Part shown: positions 6,764 through 8,697 of the stretch, one piece after another
How the letters are laid out: each line of letters starts with the position of its first letter
Position numbering within the stretch: position 1 is the stretch's first letter
Source of the DNA: an uncultured Clostridia bacterium
Lineage (GTDB): Bacteria; Bacillota; Clostridia; Oscillospirales; CAG-272
NCBI GenBank assembly: GCA_946040935.1
Contig: CAMGCN010000025.1
Coordinates: 1 to 8,697 of the forward strand
Direction: 5' to 3'
Length of the DNA: 8,697 nucleotides
Notes under the pieces: model-generated
The model's database searches: none
Told to the model about the DNA's origin: nothing
Seen by the model: only the letters and a program-made list of their open reading frames with translations
Made by a program: the position numbers and the translations under genes

Positions 6764-7201
6764 GTGAATAGAAACCGGAATTGTTTTTATATACCTATGA
6801 GTGATTACGGTCCTTATTCGTTTGTCACGAATATAGATAAAGCCGCTCGGCAAAATATAAATTATCGAACAGCGTTATGGACAGGTAGGTATTTACAGCT
6901 TACTTTGATGAATATACCGGTCGGCGGTGAAATCGGACTGGAGGTGCATCCGGATACCGATCAGTTTTTGAAAATCGTAAGCGGAAACGGTATGACTATG
7001 ATGGGCCCTGCCGAGAACCGGCTGAATTATCAAAGACATGTTTTCGACGGATATGCTGTTTTTGTTCCTGCAGGAACATGGCACAATATTGTTAATACCG
7101 GAAACCGTCCGCTAAAAATCTATACTATATATGCTCCGCCGCATCATCCGCGCGGCACCGTTCAGGCAACAAAAGCCATTGCCGACAGAGAAGGATTGTG
7201 A
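6764..7201 (+). CDS. Small single-domain cupin protein (145 aa)
   Basis: A compact cupin (beta-barrel) protein. Cupin motif 1 is seen as GGEIGLEVHPDTDQFLKIVSG (54-74), with Glu60, His62 and Asp66/Gln67 in the usual metal-ligand region; the first canonical His is replaced by Glu. Motif 2 is GYAVFVPAGTWHNIVN (96-111), with the conserved Pro102, Gly104, His107 and Asn111. The tail LKIYTIYAPPHHPRGTVQATKA is typical of the widespread family often annotated as cupin domain or mannose-6-phosphate isomerase-like protein. These probably bind a divalent metal in the cytoplasm, but the reaction and substrate are not known to me, and the isomerase label should not be taken as function. The start is GTG, chosen by its ribosome site. 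The gene stands alone between two gene-poor structured stretches, with its own promoter, so the neighbours give no functional hint. Confidence 0.9.
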   Translation: MNRNRNCFYIPMSDYGPYSFVTNIDKAARQNINYRTALWTGRYLQLTLMNIPVGGEIGLEVHPDTDQFLKIVSGNGMTMMGPAENRLNYQRHVFDGYAVFVPAGTWHNIVNTGNRPLKIYTIYAPPHHPRGTVQATKAIADREGL

Positions 7202-7326
7202 AATATCTCACTTTGTTCGGCGCGATATTTTTGCTTATAAAAGTGAAATCCTGCCGGCGCACGCGCCCACCGAGAGCGCGATTTCACCCGGCTTCAGCGA
7301 GAAATTCACATTGCAAAGCAATCTCG
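7201..7326. repeat. Degenerate hairpin array downstream of the cupin gene
   Basis: Three short inverted repeats follow each other: AAATATC/GATATTT (7201-7207, 7224-7230), GTGAAATC/GATTTCAC (7243-7250, 7280-7287), and a bulged hairpin with arms CGAGA/TCTCG (7298-7302, 7322-7326) around ATTGC/GCAAT (7310-7314, 7318-7322). No gene is supported. It resembles the strings of small hairpins flanked by GAAAT/ATTTC found between genes in some Clostridia, from memory and unverified. Confidence 0.45.
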
Positions 7327-7430
7327 TTTTGTGTCCGCAAATCAGACAATGATGTTCGGGCTAACGCTCGAAACCATGTTGACCGCAAGCGGTCAAATTA
7401 TGTTGTGCCCTTGCGGACGCAAACACAAAA
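7327..7430. repeat. Branched inverted-repeat element (outer stem plus two hairpins)
   Basis: The outer arms are TTTTGTG (7327-7333) with CACAAAA (7424-7430) and GTCCGCAA (7333-7340) with TTGCGGAC (7411-7418). They enclose two compact hairpins: TTCGGGC-TAAC-GCTCGAA (7355-7372, one G-T pair) and the perfect palindrome TTGACCGCAAGCGGTCAA (7379-7396). The whole could fold as a multi-branched structure on either strand. It is non-coding as far as I can see; a mobile or REP-like repeat is the likeliest explanation. Confidence 0.5.
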
Positions 7431-7463
7431 ATAAACACTTCCTTTTGGGAAGTGTTTATTTTT
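7427..7463. terminator. Bidirectional intrinsic terminator
   Basis: A 16-bp perfect stem, AAAAATAAACACTTCC (7427-7442) with GGAAGTGTTTATTTTT (7448-7463), has a 5-base loop. A-rich and T-rich arm ends make it work on both strands. On the minus strand it ends the small RNA; on the plus strand it would stop readthrough from the cupin gene. Confidence 0.88.
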
Positions 7464-7618
7464 GAAAAGAGGTAGCCCAAAAGATGCCGCCGCGAAATTC
7501 CCATGTGGTCTGAACCGACACAGGTTTTTGATTGCTTTGAGCAACGAATTCGCTTTTCTTTCCATACTGTGCACTTTTCAAAATGATATTACCATCATTT
7601 TCACTCTTTGAACAGTCC
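7464..7618 (-). ncRNA. ssrS: Small non-coding RNA, probable 6S RNA
   Basis: A free-standing transcription unit with no good reading frame. It has a TATAAT -10 box on the minus strand (7630-7625), a predicted start near 7618 and a strong terminator at 7463-7427, giving about 155 nt plus the terminator. The ends pair: GUUCAAAGAGUG (7613-7602) with CAUCUUUUGGGC (7486-7475) makes 11 of 12 pairs counting G-U, with further GG/CC pairs outside (7618-7617 and 7472-7471). The 3' side reads GCGGCGGCAUCU (7493-7482), which matches what I recall of the E. coli 6S RNA 3' closing region, also placed just inside the closing stem. A further 8-bp hairpin lies at 7580-7601. 6S RNA binds the housekeeping RNA polymerase by mimicking an open promoter. 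The RNA gene itself is well supported; the 6S identity is a moderate-confidence inference, since no covariance search was possible. Confidence 0.5.
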
Positions 7619-7624
7619 ATTTTT

Positions 7625-7653
7625 ATTATACAACTTTCACTTTTTCACTTTTC
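7625..7653 (-). promoter_or_regulatory. Promoter of the small RNA
   Basis: A perfect TATAAT lies on the minus strand at 7630-7625. No clear -35 box is seen: the expected position (about 7648-7653) is occupied by GTGAAAA-type 7-base repeats. Confidence 0.6.
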
Positions 7654-7757
7654 ACTATTACTTATTACTTCCAAAGCCCCAAAGGCGAATTAAGTGAAGA
7701 GTGAAGAGTGAAGAAGTAATAAGTAAGCCCCAAAGACTTATGCCTTTGGGGCTTTGG
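7632..7757. repeat. Heptamer repeats and interlocking inverted repeats beside tRNA-Gln
   Basis: Degenerate 7-base units of the TTCACTT/TTACTTA type run across about 7634-7670, and their reverse-complement type (GTGAAGA, GTAATAA) across about 7693-7726. Two perfect inverted repeats interlock: TTACTTATTACTTC with its complement (7658-7671, 7713-7726; 14 bp) and CCAAAGCCCCAAAGGC with GCCTTTGGGGCTTTGG (7671-7686, 7742-7757; 16 bp). The right arm of the 16-bp pair contains the complement of the tRNA CCA end. An 11-bp part, AAGCCCCAAAG, occurs again at 7725-7735. Confidence 0.85.
7725..7754 (-). terminator. Probable tRNA-Gln terminator hairpin
   Basis: Directly after the tRNA on the minus strand lies a perfect 11-bp stem, AAGCCCCAAAG with CTTTGGGGCTT, with an 8-base loop. 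The tail (ACTTATTACTTC) is only moderately T-rich, so termination may be imperfect. Confidence 0.6.
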
Positions 7758-7830
7758 CAGGGGTAGCTGGGTTCGAACCAGCGAAATGCAGGAATCAAAA
7801 TCCTGTGCCTTACCGCTTGGCGATACCCCT
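7755..7830 (-). tRNA. tRNA-Gln (anticodon UUG)
   Basis: It folds as a full cloverleaf: acceptor AGGGGTA/TACCCCT, D arm GCC-AAGCGGTAA-GGC, anticodon arm CAGGA-TTTTGAT-TCCTG with anticodon TTG, a 6-base variable loop, T arm GCTGG-TTCGAAC-CCAGC and discriminator G. The body is 73 nt (7830 to 7758), followed by an encoded CCA (7757-7755). It reads CAA, and CAG by wobble. It has its own strong promoter and is divergent from luxS. Confidence 0.97.
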
Positions 7831-7845
7831 GTGTTTACTTTTGAA

Positions 7846-7874
7846 AGTATAACATAATTGTCCTGTTATGTCAA
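7846..7874 (-). promoter_or_regulatory. Promoter of tRNA-Gln
   Basis: On the minus strand: consensus TTGACA (7874-7869), a 17-base spacer and TATACT (7851-7846) with an extended -10 TG. The predicted start near 7839 is about 9 nt upstream of the mature tRNA 5' end. Confidence 0.9.
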
Positions 7875-7878
7875 TAAA

Positions 7879-7890
7879 AAAAGCGCTTTT
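7879..7890. promoter_or_regulatory. Palindrome between divergent promoters, possible operator
   Basis: AAAAGCGCTTTT is a perfect 12-bp palindrome lying between the -35 boxes of the tRNA-Gln promoter (7869-7874) and the luxS promoter (7893-7898). The position would suit a regulator of either gene; no specific regulator can be named. Confidence 0.35.
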
Positions 7891-7892
7891 AC

Positions 7893-7921
7893 TTGACCTA
7901 ATTTATGTTATATGATAAAAT
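7893..7921 (+). promoter_or_regulatory. Promoter of luxS-mtnN
   Basis: TTGACC (7893-7898), a 17-base spacer and TAAAAT (7916-7921) with a TG one base upstream (extended -10). The predicted start near 7928 gives a leader of about 30 nt. No riboswitch-sized leader is present. Confidence 0.75.
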
Positions 7922-7957
7922 TATTATATACCGATTATATATAACGGACAGGAAAAA

Positions 7958-8419
7958 ATGAATAAAATCACATCATTTACGATAAATCATGATTATATAG
8001 AGCCGGGCTTTTATATTTCGCGCATTGACGGCGACATTACCACCTTTGATATGAGGACGAGAAAGCCGAATGCAGGCGACTATATGGATAATATAACCAT
8101 GCACTCGCTCGAGCACATGTTTGCAACTTATATAAGAAATTCGGCTATTGCGGAAAATGTAATCTATTTCGGTCCCATGGGCTGTCAGACGGGTTTTTAT
8201 CTCCTCACAAGAAATCTTAAGCCTGAGGAAGTTTTTGCGGCGGTAAAGGAAACTCTCGGTAAGATTATAGCGCATGAAGGCGATGTGTTCGGCGCAAGCC
8301 GTGTAGAGTGCGGAAACTATAAAAATCTCAACCTTGAATGTGCGAAAAAAGAGAGTGAAAGATATCTTGCTGTGATAAATGCACAGGGCGAAAACTTTTA
8401 CTATTCGGAGGGAAAATGA
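7958..8419 (+). CDS. luxS: S-ribosylhomocysteine lyase (AI-2 synthase)
   Basis: A 153-residue cytoplasmic metalloenzyme that cleaves S-ribosylhomocysteine to homocysteine and 4,5-dihydroxy-2,3-pentanedione, the precursor of autoinducer 2 (EC 4.4.1.21). Diagnostic segments are FDMRTRKPN (30-38), the metal-binding HSLEH (49-53; His49, His53 and catalytic Glu52), GPMGCQTGFYLL (72-83) with catalytic Cys76, and VECGNYKN (116-123) with the third metal ligand Cys118. Length is typical. The ATG is preceded by AGGA about 4 bases upstream, a modest ribosome site. Its last codons contain the ribosome site and start of the nucleosidase gene, so the two consecutive steps of S-adenosylhomocysteine recycling are translated together. 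Whether AI-2 is used as a signal by this organism cannot be judged; no lsr genes are in view. Confidence 0.97.
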   Translation: MNKITSFTINHDYIEPGFYISRIDGDITTFDMRTRKPNAGDYMDNITMHSLEHMFATYIRNSAIAENVIYFGPMGCQTGFYLLTRNLKPEEVFAAVKETLGKIIAHEGDVFGASRVECGNYKNLNLECAKKESERYLAVINAQGENFYYSEGK

Positions 8420-8697
8420 CCGGAATAATAGGCGCTATGACGTCTGAAACAGAGAAAATCGTCGGCATGATGACGGATATTTCAAAAGAGACCGTAGGCG
8501 GCCTTGAGTTTACAAAAGGAAAGATACACGGCAAGGACGCGGTTGTAGCCACATGCGGCGTCGGAAAGGTATACGCCGCCATGTGTGCGGAAGCCATGAT
8601 ACTGAAATATAAACCTGATGAAATTATAAATACGGGCGTCGGCGGCGCACTTGTCGGCGGACTTTCGGTATGCGATGTGCTGATAGCAGAGCTGTCT
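8416..8697 (+). CDS. mtnN: 5'-methylthioadenosine/S-adenosylhomocysteine nucleosidase (5' part)
   Basis: The first 94 codons of a gene that runs off the right edge. MTGIIGAMTSETEKIV at the start matches the family N-terminus, with Glu11 aligning with the E. coli catalytic Glu12. GLEFTKGKIHGKDAVVATC, CGVGKVYAAM and DEIINTGVGGAL follow in the expected order and spacing. The enzyme hydrolyses S-adenosylhomocysteine to adenine and S-ribosylhomocysteine, the LuxS substrate, and also cleaves methylthioadenosine. The ATG overlaps the luxS stop by 4 bases (ATGA), with GGAGGG 3 bases upstream inside luxS. The catalytic Asp near residue 197 and the rest of the active site lie beyond the window. Confidence 0.93.
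   Translation, partial: MTGIIGAMTSETEKIVGMMTDISKETVGGLEFTKGKIHGKDAVVATCGVGKVYAAMCAEAMILKYKPDEIINTGVGGALVGGLSVCDVLIAELS

Noticed and set aside
6566..6853. Minus-strand open frame of 95 codons across the cupin 5' end
   Set aside because: It overlaps the cupin gene and its promoter, has no ribosome site that I can support, and is Tyr/Arg/Lys-rich without a known motif.
7198..7434. Open frame of 78 codons overlapping the cupin stop with GTGA
   Set aside because: It runs through the hairpin array, is rich in Arg/Asn/Cys with no recognisable domain, and looks like a translated repeat.
7464..7618. SRP RNA, T-box leader or riboswitch
   Set aside because: There is no GGAAG..GCAGC SRP loop, no T-box GGUGG-type sequence, and no gene follows it in the same direction, so a cis-regulatory leader is unlikely.
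7634..7726. CRISPR-like array
   Set aside because: The 7-base repeats are contiguous and degenerate, with no spacers of uniform length and no cas genes.

Overview
The window looks like chromosomal DNA of a Clostridia-type member of the Bacillota. The grounds are moderate GC, strong GGAGG-type Shine-Dalgarno sites with several GTG starts, a DivIVA-like protein with the FRGY signature, extended -10 promoters, a tRNA with an encoded CCA end, and a two-ABC-plus-DUF1854 operon. No species can be named. Most of the window is housekeeping or core-accessory sequence. No phage, IS element, CRISPR array or toxin-antitoxin module was seen.

Left arm, minus strand (1-1344): a tightly packed operon transcribed leftward from a promoter near 1390-1418. 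It encodes a single-domain GlmU-like nucleotidyltransferase (GTG start), a DivIVA-like coiled-coil protein, and the start of a class I fumarase/L(+)-tartrate dehydratase beta subunit that runs off the left edge. Each junction is a 4-base ATGA overlap.

Centre, plus strand (1508-6510): a three-gene operon driven by a near-consensus extended -10 promoter and closed by a strong terminator at 6534-6571. Two large ABC exporter half-transporters flank a DUF1854 protein. Each half carries an N-terminal cytosolic domain, a four-cysteine zinc ribbon, a six-helix membrane domain and an ATPase domain. The pair probably forms a heterodimeric exporter with the DUF1854 protein as a soluble partner; the substrate is unknown.

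Right-centre (6572-7757): a small cupin gene sits between two gene-poor, hairpin-rich stretches (6572-6720 and 7202-7430) that look like degenerate interspersed repeats. On the minus strand lies a roughly 150-190 nt small RNA with its own -10 box and an intrinsic terminator. Its 5'/3' closing stem and the GCGGCGGCAUCU near its 3' end make 6S RNA (ssrS) the best guess. Between it and tRNA-Gln is a dense patch of 7-base degenerate repeats and inverted repeats that includes the sequence downstream of the tRNA CCA end.

Right arm: tRNA-Gln(UUG) on the minus strand is divergent from luxS on the plus strand, each with a clear promoter and with a GC-cored palindrome between them. luxS overlaps by 4 bases the start of a 5'-methylthioadenosine/S-adenosylhomocysteine nucleosidase gene (mtnN/pfs), truncated by the right edge. 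Together they convert S-adenosylhomocysteine to homocysteine plus the AI-2 precursor DPD.
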